A stretch of 64,000 nt of DNA from Alviniconcha marisindica. Its lineage: Eukaryota > Mollusca > Gastropoda > Provannidae. The notes beneath the pieces are model-generated. The model had not been told where the DNA came from. It searched no databases and saw only the letters and a program-made list of their open reading frames with translations. Both the position numbers and the translations under genes were made by a program. This document shows, in pieces, positions 1 to 13,259 of the stretch. How positions within the stretch are numbered: position 1 is the first letter of the stretch; each line of letters starts with the position of its first letter. The stretch spans positions 317,501 through 381,500 of the forward strand of contig JABMCL010002470.1 of the NCBI GenBank assembly GCA_018857735.1, read 5' to 3'.

Positions 1-1229
1 TTGAAATGAGTCGCCGACTTAAATTATTCCTACCCAGACGGCCGCAGACCTATCTCTCTGCTTGTGGCCACTCGGGAAAAAATCGTGTAAAGTGCAGCGC
101 ATCTACAGTGTCCGTAAACCACGCCTTTGGAAGAGAAAGGTCAAAGGAAGAGAATTCCAACCTGGGTCCGTCTGCTGACGTAATGATGACAGCATCCATC
201 ATGTAGCCTATGACAAGTGCATGGCGACCCAAGTCCTCTTTTACTTCACGTTTTCGCTGTGACGGACTGGGGCCGGCGGGGGGGGGGGGGGGGGGGGGAG
301 TTGTCCATGAATAGACTGGTAATGTACCATCGATTTTATCCATTCATTTAGTACTTTTCTCTCTTCCTGTTTTTCATCTTCACTGCTCCTATCCTTTTTC
401 TTCTTCTTTTTTTCTTTCTTTCTTTTTTCTTCTCCTTTTTGGGGGGCCGGGGGCGGGTATGTCTGGATGGAGGATGATCCAGTTAAACTGACAATCAATG
501 AACCAATGAAAACATTCCTTAGAAATACAGTTCAATAAACCCGTAGAAGCATTCTTCAGATGAACAGTTCAAAAGATAATTAGATCTGAATATTAATTTC
601 GTGTCTGTCTGCTCCAGTATTTGCAGTATGATACGGCTCCACGTGAGTTCGTTAATTAACTGGATGTCCGGTGGTTTACACAGGGTCACCGCGGGACGAC
701 GTGTTGTGTGTATTAAGGCACACCCATAACATCAAAGTGAACGGCACGGCTGAAATGAAATCATGTCTGTCTGGCCCATAATGCAATTGAGCGTCCAGAA
801 TAGAACACCTTCTCTGCAACTAATACCATCGTAAACTGGCCACAATCTACACGAAGCCCAAAAGAAAAATAGGGGCCAGAAACTGTAACAGTTTCGTTGA
901 TTGGTCCCAAGAATACGTACGGTGTCAATAGGCGAAGAGCTGAGGTAGAACGTCAAGCAGGTTCTGATTGGCCCTGATAATAACGTGATAGAAGCGAAGC
1001 CTCAAAAATTCTGATTCCTAAGCCGTACTGTCAAATAGTGTCAGTCGTATTCCCTGTCTGCCTCCGCACATCTTCTCCGTGAGCATTAACCGTTTGCGGA
1101 AATAAAAAGGCATTTTTGCAAACAAAAGATACCATTTATTTTTTAAAGTTGACTAGATAAGTAACTAAATAAATATGTAAATAAAAAGAAAATATCTAAA
1201 GACTTTGTTGACGTCCCAACGGTAACACG
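1..1229. other. no gene recognised; simple-sequence patches
   Basis: Contains a G tract at about 278-298 and a T/C-rich patch at about 355-440, otherwise unique-looking DNA. The short open frames here have no recognisable domain, and the proline-rich ones are translations of the G and CT tracts. Confidence 0.5.
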
Positions 1230-1763
1230 GAACAGAACAGCAGATAATCAGTGGTACACGGCCATTGTACATGGAACAGAACAACAATCAGTGGTACACG
1301 GCCATTGCACATGGAACAGAACAATCAGTCGTTCACGGCCATTGCACATGGAACAGAACAACAGACAATCAGTGGTACACGGCCATTGAACATGGAACAG
1401 AACAACAATCAGCTGTACACGGCCATTGCACATGCAACAGAACAATAATCAGTCGTACACGGCCATTGCACATGGAACAGAACAACAGACGATCAGTGGT
1501 ACACGGCCACTGCACATGGAACAGAACAATCAGTGGTACACGGCCATTGCACATGCAACAAAACAACAGACAATCAATCGTACACGGCGATTGAACATGG
1601 AACAGAACAACAAACAATCAGTGGTACACGGCCATTGCACATGGAACAGAACAATCAGTGGTACACGGCCATTGCACATGGAACAGAACAACAATCAGTC
1701 GTACACGGCCATTGCACACGGAACAGGACAACAGACAATCAGTGGTACACAGCCATTGCACAT
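1230..1763. repeat. ~40-bp minisatellite, left part
   Basis: Tandem units of about 37-43 bp built on CACGGCCATTGCACATGGAA followed by CAGAACAACA and a variable AGACAATCAGT linker, about 13 copies. The same units resume at 4129, so one array was split by the LINE at 1764-4128. Units differ mainly by presence or absence of a short CAACAGA segment. Open frames across it (TAIAHGTEQ-type repeats) exist in several frames and are not taken as genes. Confidence 0.93.
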
Positions 1764-1932
1764 AATAATAGCTAATAATAAATAATTCTTATAAAGCGCT
1801 ATTCTTTAACCAGAGTTAAACTCAGTGCGCTGTACAAACATCTTATCACAAAAACCACATTAACATACATTTCAGCAAACAAAACCTTAATCATTGTAGC
1901 TTAAATTACCATTATCGCCTATCGACCATTAG

Positions 1933-2081
<149 letters not shown>

Positions 2082-2323
2082 ATGACATGCGCACACCAGT
2101 CTCCGCTCGTCCACACTCATATAGCAATTAACAAAATATTAACTTAATGATCTCAAACAACAACACCAATTTGAATCTGTCTTTTCACCCATCCAACCCG
2201 TGCCTCCTTCTCTTACCTAGCTCTCTCATGCTCTCTCCCTCTCCCCTTTCCCTTCCCCTCTCCCTATCCATATGCATCCATTTACATTCAACTGCCACAC
2301 ACAGACACAGATTTCTTCAGATT

Positions 2324-4128
2324 CTACAGGAAGGCCTGGGCAAACAAGGTTTTTAGCTGCGATTTGAATTGAGACAGTGTTGGTACATTTCTTAGAGTGG
2401 CCGGCAGAGAATTCCAGAGAGATGGTGCCATGAAACTGAAAGAACGTTGTCCAAATGATTTGAGATTTCGCTTTGGAATTTTTAGCAGCTTTTCGTTAGA
2501 AGATCGGAGAGAGCGAGACGGTTCATAAGTGCAGAGAGATGAAGAAAGATAAGGAGGTAAAGACCCTTCAAAATGGCAGTAAGCAAGAGTGCAATCTTGT
2601 ACTGACAGCGGAATTTTACTGATAGCCAGTGAAGTTCCTTAAGAAGCGGTGTTACATGATCTCGTCTTCTTTTTTTCAACACAAGCCGTGCCGAGTTATT
2701 CTGCACCCGCTGTAACCGAGCGATCTGGTCTGCTGGTAGACCTATGAAAACTGAGTTGCAATAATCAAGGCGGGATATGACCATTGCCGCAACAAGTCTT
2801 GCCGCAGCGCTTTGGGACAGGTACGGTCGGATTGACGCGATACGTTGGAGCTCCAGAAAGGACGCAGAGCAGATGCTGCTGATATGTTTCTGCATTGACA
2901 ACGTTTTATCAAGCTGGACTCCAAGGTATTTAACCGACGTTTTGAAAGGAACACTGTTTCCGCCAATGTTTGCGCATTCACTGTCGACCGACTCAAGACA
3001 AGATGCAGAACCAGCAGGCATAACCTCAGTCTTATCTATGTTCAACTTAAGCTTGTTGCTATTCATCCAGAGCAGAACATCATCAATACATGTCTGAATA
3101 CAAGATTGAACAGAAAGGAACTGATCGGGTGGGGCACTTTTGGATAGCTCAGTGTCATCGGCGTACTTGTGATAGTCACAATTATGAACAGAAATCACAT
3201 CTGACAAAGGCTGAGAGTACAAGGTAAACAAGACCGGTCCCAACACGGAACCCTGGGGCACGCCGTACACAAGAAGGCGGGAGGCGGACACAACACCATC
3301 AACAATGATTGACTGAAAACGGCCACTCAGGTAGGAGACAAACCAGTCGAGGACTGTACCCTTAACACCAAAGGTTGTTTCAAGCCGTTTCAGCAGTATC
3401 AGATGGTCCAAAGTGTCAAAAGCAGCACTTAGATCAAGCAGAGCCACCAGGAAAACTAGTCTCTCATCCGCGCTACAAAGCAGACCATCAAGGACACTCA
3501 GTACGGCAGTCTCTGTGCTATGGTTTAGCCTGTAAGCGGACTGAAAGATTTCAAGAAATTATTGCCAGACAGATGTTTTTTCAACTGAATCAGGACAACT
3601 TTCTCAAGAATCTTTGAGATGAAAGACAGATTTGACACGGGTCTAAAGTTCTTCATATCATTTGTGTCGAGTCCAGACTTCTTCAAGAGTGGTGTTACAA
3701 TAGCCTGCTTGAACTGGGGAGGGACTATACCTGTAGAAAGAGAGGCATTAACAATAAACCTGATCAACAAAACAAGGTCATCAAGGCACTGTGTGGTGAT
3801 GGAAGTAGAGATAGGATCAAGCATGCAACCTTTCGTCGGTGACTTTATGATGAGTTCACGTATTAGTTCGTCGGTCACCGGTTCAAACTGAGAGAGCTGT
3901 GGACCATCAAAAATGGAAAAGGTCGGTGGCTCACATGAGCGCGAGTCCAGGTCGTCACGGATACGGTCAATCTTGTCGGAGAAAAAGTCACAAAACCAAT
4001 CGGGCAGATCGGAACGGGGGATGTCTGATGGGAGAGGGGCGGTGCTGGACTTGCCCAACAGTTCGCTGGACACAACGAAGAGCTGCCTGCAGGAAGAACT
4101 GGAGTCGATCTTCTGACAGTACACACAG
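2324..4128 (-). pseudogene. LINE ORF2 reverse transcriptase, frameshifted
   Basis: Encodes RNA-directed DNA polymerase. The segment 4119-3525 carries the early RT motifs, including FRPVSNLSFISKILEKVV. The segment 3447-2482 carries AFDTLDH, the GVPQGSVLGP motif and the catalytic YADD box, then SRLDYCNS and the CR1/L2-style HVTPLLKELHWL segment. The C-terminal end (MAPSLWNSLP, LSQFKSQLKTLF) is read in another frame and stops at 2324. At least two frame breaks, near 3530 and 2570, and loss of the endonuclease domain make this copy dead. Confidence 0.87.
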
Positions 4129-4722
4129 TGCACATGTAACAGAACAACAGACAGTCAGTCGTACACGGCCATTGCACATGGAACAGATCAACCATCAGTC
4201 GTACACGGCCATTGCACATGGAACAGAACAGACAATCAGTGGTACACAGCCATTGCACATGGAACGGAACAACAATCAGTCGTACACGGCCACTGCACAT
4301 GGAACATAACAACAATCAGTCGTACACGGCCATTGCACATGGAACAGATCAACAGACGATCAGTGGTATACGGCCATTGCACATGCAACAGAACAACAAT
4401 CAGTCGTACACGGCCATTGCACATGGAACATAACAACAAACGATCAGTGGTACACGGCCATTGCACATGGAACATAACAACAAACGATCAGTGGTACACG
4501 GCCATTGCACATGGAACATAACAACAGACGATCAGTGGTACACGGCCATTGCACATGGAACAGAACAACAATCAGTCGTACACGGCCATTGCACACGGAA
4601 CAGATCAACAGACGATCAGTGGTATACGGCCATTGCACATGCAACAGAACAACAATCAGTCGTACACGGCCATTGCACATGGAACAGAACAACAGACAAT
4701 CAGTCGTGCACGGTCGTTGCCA
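4129..4722. repeat. ~40-bp minisatellite, right part
   Basis: Continuation of the array at 1230-1763 in the same orientation, about 14 units. Here subtypes with GATCAACAGACGATCAGTGG and with CATAACAACA are interspersed and some neighbouring units are identical, indicating recent local duplication. The last unit decays at about 4720. Confidence 0.93.
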
Positions 4723-5120
4723 GGGAACAAATGGGAGTCTGACGAACGTTCGGCTGTAAGCCAATCGGAGCCTGGCTAATGTTCCGTTGACAAATCGGAG
4801 AATAACCGACGTTCTGTGGCTATTGGCACGGCAGCCTACGATGGTAAAGCAGACGACTTTATCATTTCTTCTTTGAAAAAGAGGTAAGAAGAGAGAGAAA
4901 GGGGAAGTCCCGGCTGTGAGGAAACTCGAACTCGAAAACTTTGATACTCAAGAATAGCAGCGTTAGGTCCAAGTTTAGCCCTATCTAATAGACAGGCCTT
5001 GCTATACTACAAACACAAATAAGCACGACTATACTACAAACAGAAAAGCCGAAGAAGAAAAAACGAAAGGAATGAAGACAGAACAAACGTCCCAGGCAGA
5101 AGAATGACTTAAGGATGTAG
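4723..5120. other. no gene recognised
   Basis: Unique-looking AT-balanced DNA with no open frame of note and no repeat that I can define. Confidence 0.4.
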
Positions 5121-5123
5121 CCT

Positions 5124-5354
<231 letters not shown>

Positions 5355-6460
5355 TCTCTTCTCTCTAAGTCTGCTCCATAAGCTCAGAGCCCTGGGCAGA
5401 AGACTTCGTTAGCGAAGACTTGAAAACAGAATTTGATAAAAATTAAAAAAGCATTCGTTCGTCTTCCATTCGTCTACAGTCTGAATAATTAAATTATTCC
5501 ACCTTTAGGGAAAAATATGAAGCGTTGCCTGTTTGTTCAAGACAAAATCGAGTTTGATTTTATTTTCCTTGCATTTGTCACGGCCTGACCAAAGACTGAG
5601 AAAGTGTCCTCAAGATTAGGAAGAACGTTCGGGGGCTGCGTAAGCTAGATTTGATATAGCGCAGACATTCTCGTGTAAGTCTAAGGAAATCTTCCAAGTA
5701 CCTTCCTCCTCCTCTCCCAGTTCTCTTTCGCGACAAGCGAACCGCGATTAGATTTTCCGGGAACCGTCTGTTTATAGACTTGCGGGTTGAGAGACGTTAG
5801 AGGCTCCAGCCAGACCGGAAATTCCACACCAGAGGCAGACTGCTGTTACCCTTTGTGCTGGGGGCGTCAAACCTCGGCCGCTATGCCAGTGCATGGTCAG
5901 TTGTCAGAGAAAACAGCGGGTCTGTTCTTAAGACCCCGCTCTCCAAACCCACACTGTTCTGCGTCTCGCCGAGTCATCTTCCTGTGGCTAGGTTTGGAGG
6001 GGGTCTGGGGGAGGGTGGGGGGGGGGTCTGGAGCACACGCATCAGCCCGTTGACCTATTGGTGCAAGGTCTGACTGAGGTACGACTCTCAACCCTCTTTT
6101 ATTTCCAATCGGCGGAGACCACAACCCCCCCTCCCCTCCTACACACACACACACACACACACACAACCCACACTCCACATCCCTTCCGCCGCCTTCTTGC
6201 ACCCTACCCCTTTGAAACGAAACTCTTTTGGGCCCTGACTGAGGTCACTGGGCAACGCCATTAGGTCAGTTCCTCCCTGTGCCATGCTTCCTCTGTGGCT
6301 CCAGCACGACAGGTAAACCCGCAAACAGGCCTGCAGCACGGCTTCAAATGCCCAAGGTAAATATGCACATTCAGCTTCTTTTCTGACTTTTTATTTTCTT
6401 CCCTTTTTTTTTCTTTTCTTTTTTTTTAACTCTAAAAACCGCACACAGCAGGCTTTATGA
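5355..6460. other. no gene recognised
   Basis: Mostly unique DNA with a short (CA)n at about 6142-6166 and a G tract near 6017-6027. Short open frames here lack any recognisable domain. Confidence 0.4.
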
Positions 6461-7290
6461 GTCTTTATAAGAGGAAGACAGATAGATAGACAGACAGAGG
6501 AAGACAGATTGACAGACAGACAGAGGAAGACAGAGAGACAGACAGACAGATAGACAGAGGAAGACAGAGAGACAGATAGACAGATAGACAGAGGAAGACA
6601 GAGAGACAGATAGACAGACAGATAGAGGAAGACTGAGAGACAGATAGACAGACAGAGGAAGACAGATAGACAGACAGAGGAAGACAGACAGACAGAGGAA
6701 GACAGACAGACAGAGGAAGACAGAGAGACAGATAGACAGACAGACAGAGGAAGACAGAAAGACAGACAGACAGAGGAAGACAGAGAGACAGATAGACAGA
6801 CAGACAGACAGACAGAGGAAGACAAAGAGACAGATAGACAGACAGACAGAGGAAGACAGACAGACAGAGGAATACAGACAGACAGACAGAGGAAGACAGA
6901 GAGACAGATAGACAGACAGACAGGCAGACAGACAGAGGAAGACAGAGAGACAGATAGACAGACAGACAGACAGAGGAAGAAGACAGACAGACAGACAGAC
7001 AGACATACAGAGGAAGACAGAGACAGACAGACAAGCAGAGGAAGACAGAGAGACAGATAGACAGACAGACAGGCAGACAGACAGAGGAAGACAGACAGAC
7101 AGACAGACAGACAGAGGAAGACAGATAGACAGACAGCCAGACAGAGGAAGACAGAGAGACAGACAGATAGACAGACAGACAGATGAACAGGCAGAGTCTA
7201 ACAAGCAGCCTGACAGGAAGACAAACGGATAGATAAACAGGCAAGCAGGCAGGCAGGCAGACAAGACAGACTGACAGACATTTCAACACT
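6461..7290. repeat. GACA/GATA tetranucleotide array with GAGGAAGACA spacers
   Basis: Runs of (GACA)n and GATA are punctuated about every 30-40 bp by GAGGAAGACAGA. The minus-strand open frames of 144-307 codons (cysteine-leucine-serine) arise because period 4 with few stops stays open in all frames. No gene is inferred. Confidence 0.93.
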
Positions 7291-7775
7291 GACGAGCTTT
7301 CGGGGAATGAATGCTGCACCTCCTCTTCCTCCCTCTTCTCTTCTTCCTCCTCTTTTTCCTCGCCCCCCCCCCCCCCCCCCCCACCCACCCCCCCCCCCCC
7401 GCAACCCTTACCCCGCCCTAACCCTACTGCCCCCCACCCCCACCCCCACTACCACCACCACCGCTCCCTCTCCGGACCAAAGACCAAGGCTTGTGAAAAA
7501 TGGGAGGCTTGAAGAACACCCCGTGCTTATCGACCGGATGTTGGGAGTAAACTGGTGCTGAAAAAAAATCGATTCCAATCGCTCATCGATCACTCTCCCT
7601 CTCCGTCTCGAGTCCCGACTGTGGCGTGCGGCTGAAAAGCAGAGCAGGGCCGAGGGGGCGACTCGCTTGGCTTGGCCCCGGCCGCTTGGCAGTCATGCAG
7701 CTACAGGGCATGCAGGCAGCCACTGGCACTGACGGACGTACGCTAGCTGCCGCGGTTCCAGAGTTGCAGCCGCAA
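7291..7775. other. C-rich tract and unassigned DNA
   Basis: Pyrimidine-rich stretch at 7318-7470 with a C tract near 7363-7400, then unique DNA. No gene recognised. Confidence 0.45.
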
Positions 7776-7779
7776 ACAT

Positions 7780-8775
7780 GTGTCCCTTCTTAGTACACGT
7801 TCAGTTTGTCCCTGCATAGTACACGTTCAGAGCAGCTGCAGACGTATGTCCCTGTATAGTACACGTTCAGTTTGTCCCTGCACAGTACACGTTCAGTTTG
7901 TCCCTGCATATCACACGTTGCAAACATGTGTTCCTGTATAGTACACGTTCAATGCAGCCGCAAGCATTTGTTCCTGCATAGTACACGTTCAGAGCAGCTG
8001 CAGACGTATGTCCATGTATAGTACACGCTCAGTTTGTCCCTGCGTAGCACACGTTGACTGCAGTTGCAAACATTTGTCCCTACATAGTACACGTTCAATG
8101 CAGCCGCAAGCATTTGCCCCTGCATAGTACACGTTCAGTACAGTTGCAGACATATGTCCCTGCATAGTACACGTTCAGTGCAGCCGCAAGCATTTGTCCC
8201 TGCGTAGTACACGTTCAATGTGTCCCTTCATAGCACACGTTCAGTGCAGCTGCAAACATCTGTCCCTGCGTGCGTGGCACACGTTCAGTGCAGCTGCAAA
8301 CATTTATCCCTGCATAGCACACGTTCAGTGCAGCTGTGAGCATTTGTCCCTGCATGGGTAGCACACATTCAGTGCAGCTGCAAACATCTGTCCCTGCATT
8401 TATAGCACACGTTCAGTGAAGCTGCAGACATTTGTCCTTGAGACGCACAAGTTCAATGCAGCTGCAAACATGTGTCTTTGCATGCGTAGGACACGCTCAG
8501 AGCAGCTGCAAATATCTGTCCCTGCTTGCATAGCACACGTTCAATGCAGCCAAAAACAATTGTCCCTGTATGCATAGTACACGTTCAATGCAGCTGCAAA
8601 TATTTGTCCCTGTATGCATAGTACACGTTCAATGCGGCAGCTGCAAATATCTGTCCCTGCATGCGTAGCACATGTTCAGTGCAGCTGCAAACATATATCC
8701 CTGCATAGCACACGTTCAGCGCAGCTGCAAACATTTGTTTCTGCGTAGCAGACGTTCAGTGCAACTGTAGACGGA
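7780..8775. repeat. ~42-bp minisatellite with CAGCTGCAAACAT core
   Basis: About 22 diverged units of 28-48 bp built on GTCCCTGCATAGTACACGTT, CAGTGCAGCTGCAAACAT and TTGTCCCTG. Shorter TTTGTCCCTGCATAG sub-repeats occur at the left end. Divergence between units is high, so the array is old. Confidence 0.88.
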
Positions 8776-9700
8776 ATTTACAGCTGCAAAGATGGCGAGC
8801 AGTTCACGTTGCCGCGACACTAAATCAATTTTCCAGCTGTGGACCTCGAAGCAAATTTGCAGCTGCCAAAGAGAGGCGTCAAAGCTTCAATTCTAATCTT
8901 TCATAGATACAAATATTTGTTGCTGACAAAAAGATGGGTACGTTAATTTCTTGCCACGAAAGCTAATTTTGTTGCAACAAAATTGTCTGCCCTTCTTCAT
9001 TTATTTTTTTCTTTTATTTTTTCTTTGCTGCTGCAAACGTGACCTTCTCGCTGCATAAACCGCACATCTACAGCTATTGCAAATCTGTGTTCCCAGCTAG
9101 CTACAAACTATGCCCTTTGCATCGACAAACTATTGCAGCAGCAACTTTGGATGGGTGGCAGCGATCGCCAGCGATAGCGCAGCCACCACGGCGGGCGGTG
9201 AAGTGGGTGGTATCGACGGGGGGATGAGGAGAGCAATCCAATCCTCGCTGTGACGAGCTGAAGAGGCGACAATAACGTCACTCAACGTGCACGTGCAGCC
9301 AAGCAACAGGGGGAAAAGAGATAGAAAGGGGCTGATCAGCGAACGGATTTAAAAGGCTGGAAATTAGGTCAGGACCTTTCCGAGAATTCCTGACCTGAGA
9401 GGCGGCTGCTATTGGGTGCGATTACCAGTCTGGTGCTGGTGCCGGGTCCGGGCTGCGAAAGGGAAACCGAGCCGGAGACGCAAGCTGGCCTGGACACGTA
9501 GTGAAATCTGCAAATAAGGTTCCCATCTGCAGGCTTCATTTCGTTGTTCTATCAACGTTTATACAAAAGAAAGATTTTCCTTGCTTCGAACTTGAGCTCC
9601 TCTGGGCTCGGCCATGTTGGTTCGCTCTTTACCAGTGAAGAGCAGAAAAGGGCTGGTACGTGACGTCGGTACATGATAGTTTTTGCCACTCATGCCGGTC
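8776..9700. other. no gene recognised
   Basis: Unique DNA. CTGCAAA-type words persist to about 9130 as a decayed fringe of the preceding minisatellite. No supported open frame. Confidence 0.4.
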
Positions 9701-9705
9701 TTTTT

Positions 9706-10015
9706 TAGGTGTGAGCCGGTTTGGCCGGTAAGCAGAGGGACCTCGGTTCGAATCCGCGTCGGCTCTCCTTTCTCTTCAAAAGCCGCTGTGGTCTGTGGAC
9801 ACGTCTTGTGACTTTGTCCCTCACAATTATGAAACATTAAAATGGCTCTTGTCGCTGCCCATCTTAATGCAGAAGTCATTGTGGTGGTGACAATGTGGCG
9901 ATAGGTAAATAATCTCCCTCTCCCCCACCTCCATACCCCCATCCCCCCGTTCTCCCTGTCCCTAATAAGCCTTGTGGTTTCTGTGGACGTTAAGTGCTAT
10001 GTTTACTTATTTACT
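9706..10015 (+). mobile_element. tRNA-derived SINE (family B), A-box region deleted
   Basis: The head contains a clear RNA polymerase III B box, GGTTCGAATCC, after GGTAAGCAGAGGGACCTC. The body ends in TAATAAGCCTTGTGGTTTC and TGTGGACGTTAAG. The minus-strand copy at 47788-48094 has an extra segment containing TAGCGGTAAGG (the A box). Here about 20 nt are missing between two GGTAAG-like words, so this copy could not have been an active source. Confidence 0.75.
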
Positions 10016-10334
10016 TTTTTTTTTTAGGACGTCACTGATACAGACTGTTGGGCACAGACCGGCAGTACTGAGTTACGGTCGTGTTTTCGCGACTTTCTAA
10101 AAGTTGAATTCATTAGCAAACAGAGCGAAAAATCGAGTTAAGTATCGACTTATCTTCACTTTTACCAAGGATTCTGTTTTTTATGACAGCAGTGAATCAC
10201 AGGTAAGCACGGTCTGGGAAGTGAGAAGAAAATAACCAAAAGAATGATGACGGTGCCCGGTGACGATGACAAGGAAGAGGAAGAAGATCGGATCGAGTGA
10301 CGTCTGTGGTGTCAGGTGATCGGAACAGGTAATT

Positions 10335-10475
10335 GGGCCAAACAAAAACTGACTTAAAACGGCTTCAAACGATAGCCTATTGAAACTGAAACCTAAGAAA
10401 AAAGAAAATAGACCCAACAAAACTTGACTAACAGACGGCCTCAAACGACAGCCTATTGAAACTGAAACCTGCAAC
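10335..10475. repeat. two-copy ~74-bp tandem duplication
   Basis: CCTATTGAAACTGAAACCT preceded by a CAAACGAYAG word occurs twice about 74 bp apart, with matching sequence upstream. Flanking sequence to 10875 shows no gene. Confidence 0.75.
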
Positions 10476-10992
10476 AGGAACAAGAATAATAATAAAATAA
10501 CAACAAAAGCATTGTTACGAAGAAGAAGAAGAAGACAACAACGAAAACGTTTATCTTTCCGGCAGCTTTGAAGTAAAGACACGGTGTTTCGTGTCGCGGT
10601 CGAGCACTGGCTACGGCAAAAAGAACAAACACTGTCGGCTCAGCACGGTAACCTGGCTGCAGTCTGCCCTACAGCTTTGCCTTCCGGCTCTCCCTTGTCC
10701 CTTAATTGGGTTAATTCGCCCCACTTTTCTCCTTCCGCCTTCTTTCATCTTCATTTCAACTGTAGTCTTCCGCCTGATAGCCCAGTAACCTACTGCTTTT
10801 GACCTGGTCCCGCCTCTTACCTTTCTTTTCTTTTCTTTTCTTTTCTTTTTGCGCGGACAAAGGAATGTATATACGTATCACACATTACATGCTGCGTAAT
10901 CAGTATGACGGTCGAGATGGTGTTATTGGTTGTTGTTGTTGTTGTTGTTGTGTGTGTGTGTTGTTGTTGTTGTTGTTATTTGTTTGTTCTTG

Positions 10993-10995
<3 letters not shown>

Positions 10996-11051
<56 letters not shown>
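10996..11051. repeat. (GTA)n microsatellite
   Basis: About 18 GTA units immediately upstream of the LINE 3' fragment; (GTT)n patches lie just before it at 10930-10980. Confidence 0.93.
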
Positions 11052-11054
11052 TAG

Positions 11055-11790
<736 letters not shown>

Positions 11791-12149
11791 CACACATTAC
11801 ATGCTACAGTATGTAAGTAATCAGTCTGACGATCGGTTAAAAAGATCTTTGCCCATATATAAATATTATACTGACGAAGGACTCTATCACACATTACATG
11901 CTACAGTCTGTTTGTAATCAGTCCCACGATGGGATTTCTTTTGTTTTTATTTTTTGAAAATATTTCTGAAAACAGTTTGTCGCTTGAAAAAGATGCTTGC
12001 ACTGAAAATTGGCATTTCGCTGTATTGTTTAATTAAAATCGGCATTCCTTTTAATCTTTTCTGTGTTTTGACATAATTGTTGTGCTCGCAAAATACTCTA
12101 TCACACTTTATATCTACAGTCAGTTTGTAATCAGTCTAACGATAGATTG

Positions 12150-12360
12150 AAAAAGAATGACTGAAAGAATGACTGCTAGCGTTCTGAAACAAGTTCCAAA
12201 CACATAAAAAGTTCAAAAGAACGCTATTTATTAAGACAAGACAAAACCAGTAAATTTTCGGGGCAATCCCCTACATTTCGGGATTACCCCGAAAATTTGC
12301 TGGTTTAGTCTTGTCCTAATAAATAGCGTTCTTTTGAACCTTTTATGTGTTTGGATCATG
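12150..12360. mobile_element. foldback MITE, family F1
   Basis: Near-palindromic element with arms of about 65-70 bp. The left arm has CACATAAAAAGTTCAAAAGA and TTATTAAGACAAGACAAAAC, and the right arm has their complement. The core is CCCCGAAAATTT-like around a short loop. The 11-bp word ACGATAGATTG flanks it at 12139-12149 and 12361-12371, a candidate target duplication or part of the local 50-bp repeat. No coding capacity. Related copies: 38821-39030 (whole) and 58723-58835 (half). Confidence 0.85.
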
Positions 12361-12612
12361 ACGATAGATTGGTTTCAGGTATTTCTTACCTACACAGTCA
12401 TAATTACTGTGATGGTCTCCCTTTGCGGTTTTTGCACCTTTGTCCTGCCGCGTCACATATTTGTATGAAATAAAATGTTAGCCAAAAAATATATTTGATG
12501 GTGTGAATCTGAATGTATTTGTCGTGCTATCATATGTGAGAATTATACGACGTGTGTGCGCATGCTGCGGCAGTCAGGTGGGAAAGGGTAACATCTTGTG
12601 AGTTCACATTTT

Positions 12613-13088
12613 GGGGAGCGGGGATAGCTCAGTGTTTAGAGCGCCGGACTCGTGATCAAAAGGTCGCGGGTTCGAGTCCCGTTAAGAATTTTCTTCCCCT
12701 GGGTCAGCTGTCTGTGCTGACTCTTATTTCGTTATCCGTTCCACCCCCGTGTTACCGAAGTAGCACGTAAAAGATCCAGCTCATTCTGCCAAAAGTGCAG
12801 GTGGCAGGTTACAGCTAAACACTAACGCCCTACGTATGTGGCTTTGCATGAAGTGACACTAGAAACTGGTGCTTGGTTGTCTGGTGTACTCAGAACGCGC
12901 CGAGACGGCAGCAGTTTCGCGTAGCACCAGCCATGTAACAACCAAAACAGCGCTATAAGTACAGCACTTGGGTGGATATTTAAAAATGCACCATTATAAG
13001 TTAGTCGCGCATTTATAACCACATGTGACAAGAGCGCAGTGAGCCTGCTCGAGAGCGGAGAACAGCGCTATATAAAAGCGATCAACAA
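12613..13088 (+). mobile_element. tRNA-derived SINE, family A, near full length
   Basis: Begins with a tRNA-like head: A box in GGGATAGCTCAGTG and B box GGTTCGAGTCC. The body includes GTAAAAGATCCAGCTCATTC and TGCAGGTGGCAGGTTACAGC. The 3' tail is GAGCGGAGAACAGCGCTATA followed by a simple (CAA)n. A second copy is at 44443-44882. Anticodon loops in the two copies read CGT and CAT, so the parent tRNA (possibly Met) is uncertain. No mature tRNA acceptor stem forms, so this is not a tRNA gene. Confidence 0.9.
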
Positions 13089-13259
13089 CAACAAGATACA
13101 AATACAAAAGAAACAGACGGGGGGAAGGGGACGACATTATCTAGTTTTCGGGCATCCGGTTAGACCAGTCTGGCTGCCGAAGCGATCCCTTGAGGCAAAT
13201 CCTTTACCAGCACAGCTCGACTCAGCCTTCATCTTCTATACTTTAAAATAATCACTGGG

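Noticed and set aside
6461..7388. Long minus-strand frames (269-307 codons) rich in Cys, Leu, Ser
   Set aside because: They are translations of a GACA/GATA tetranucleotide array, open in all three frames, without splice or start context.
12613..12700. tRNA gene (A and B boxes present)
   Set aside because: No acceptor stem pairing and a long conserved non-tRNA body repeated at 44443; it is the head of a SINE.
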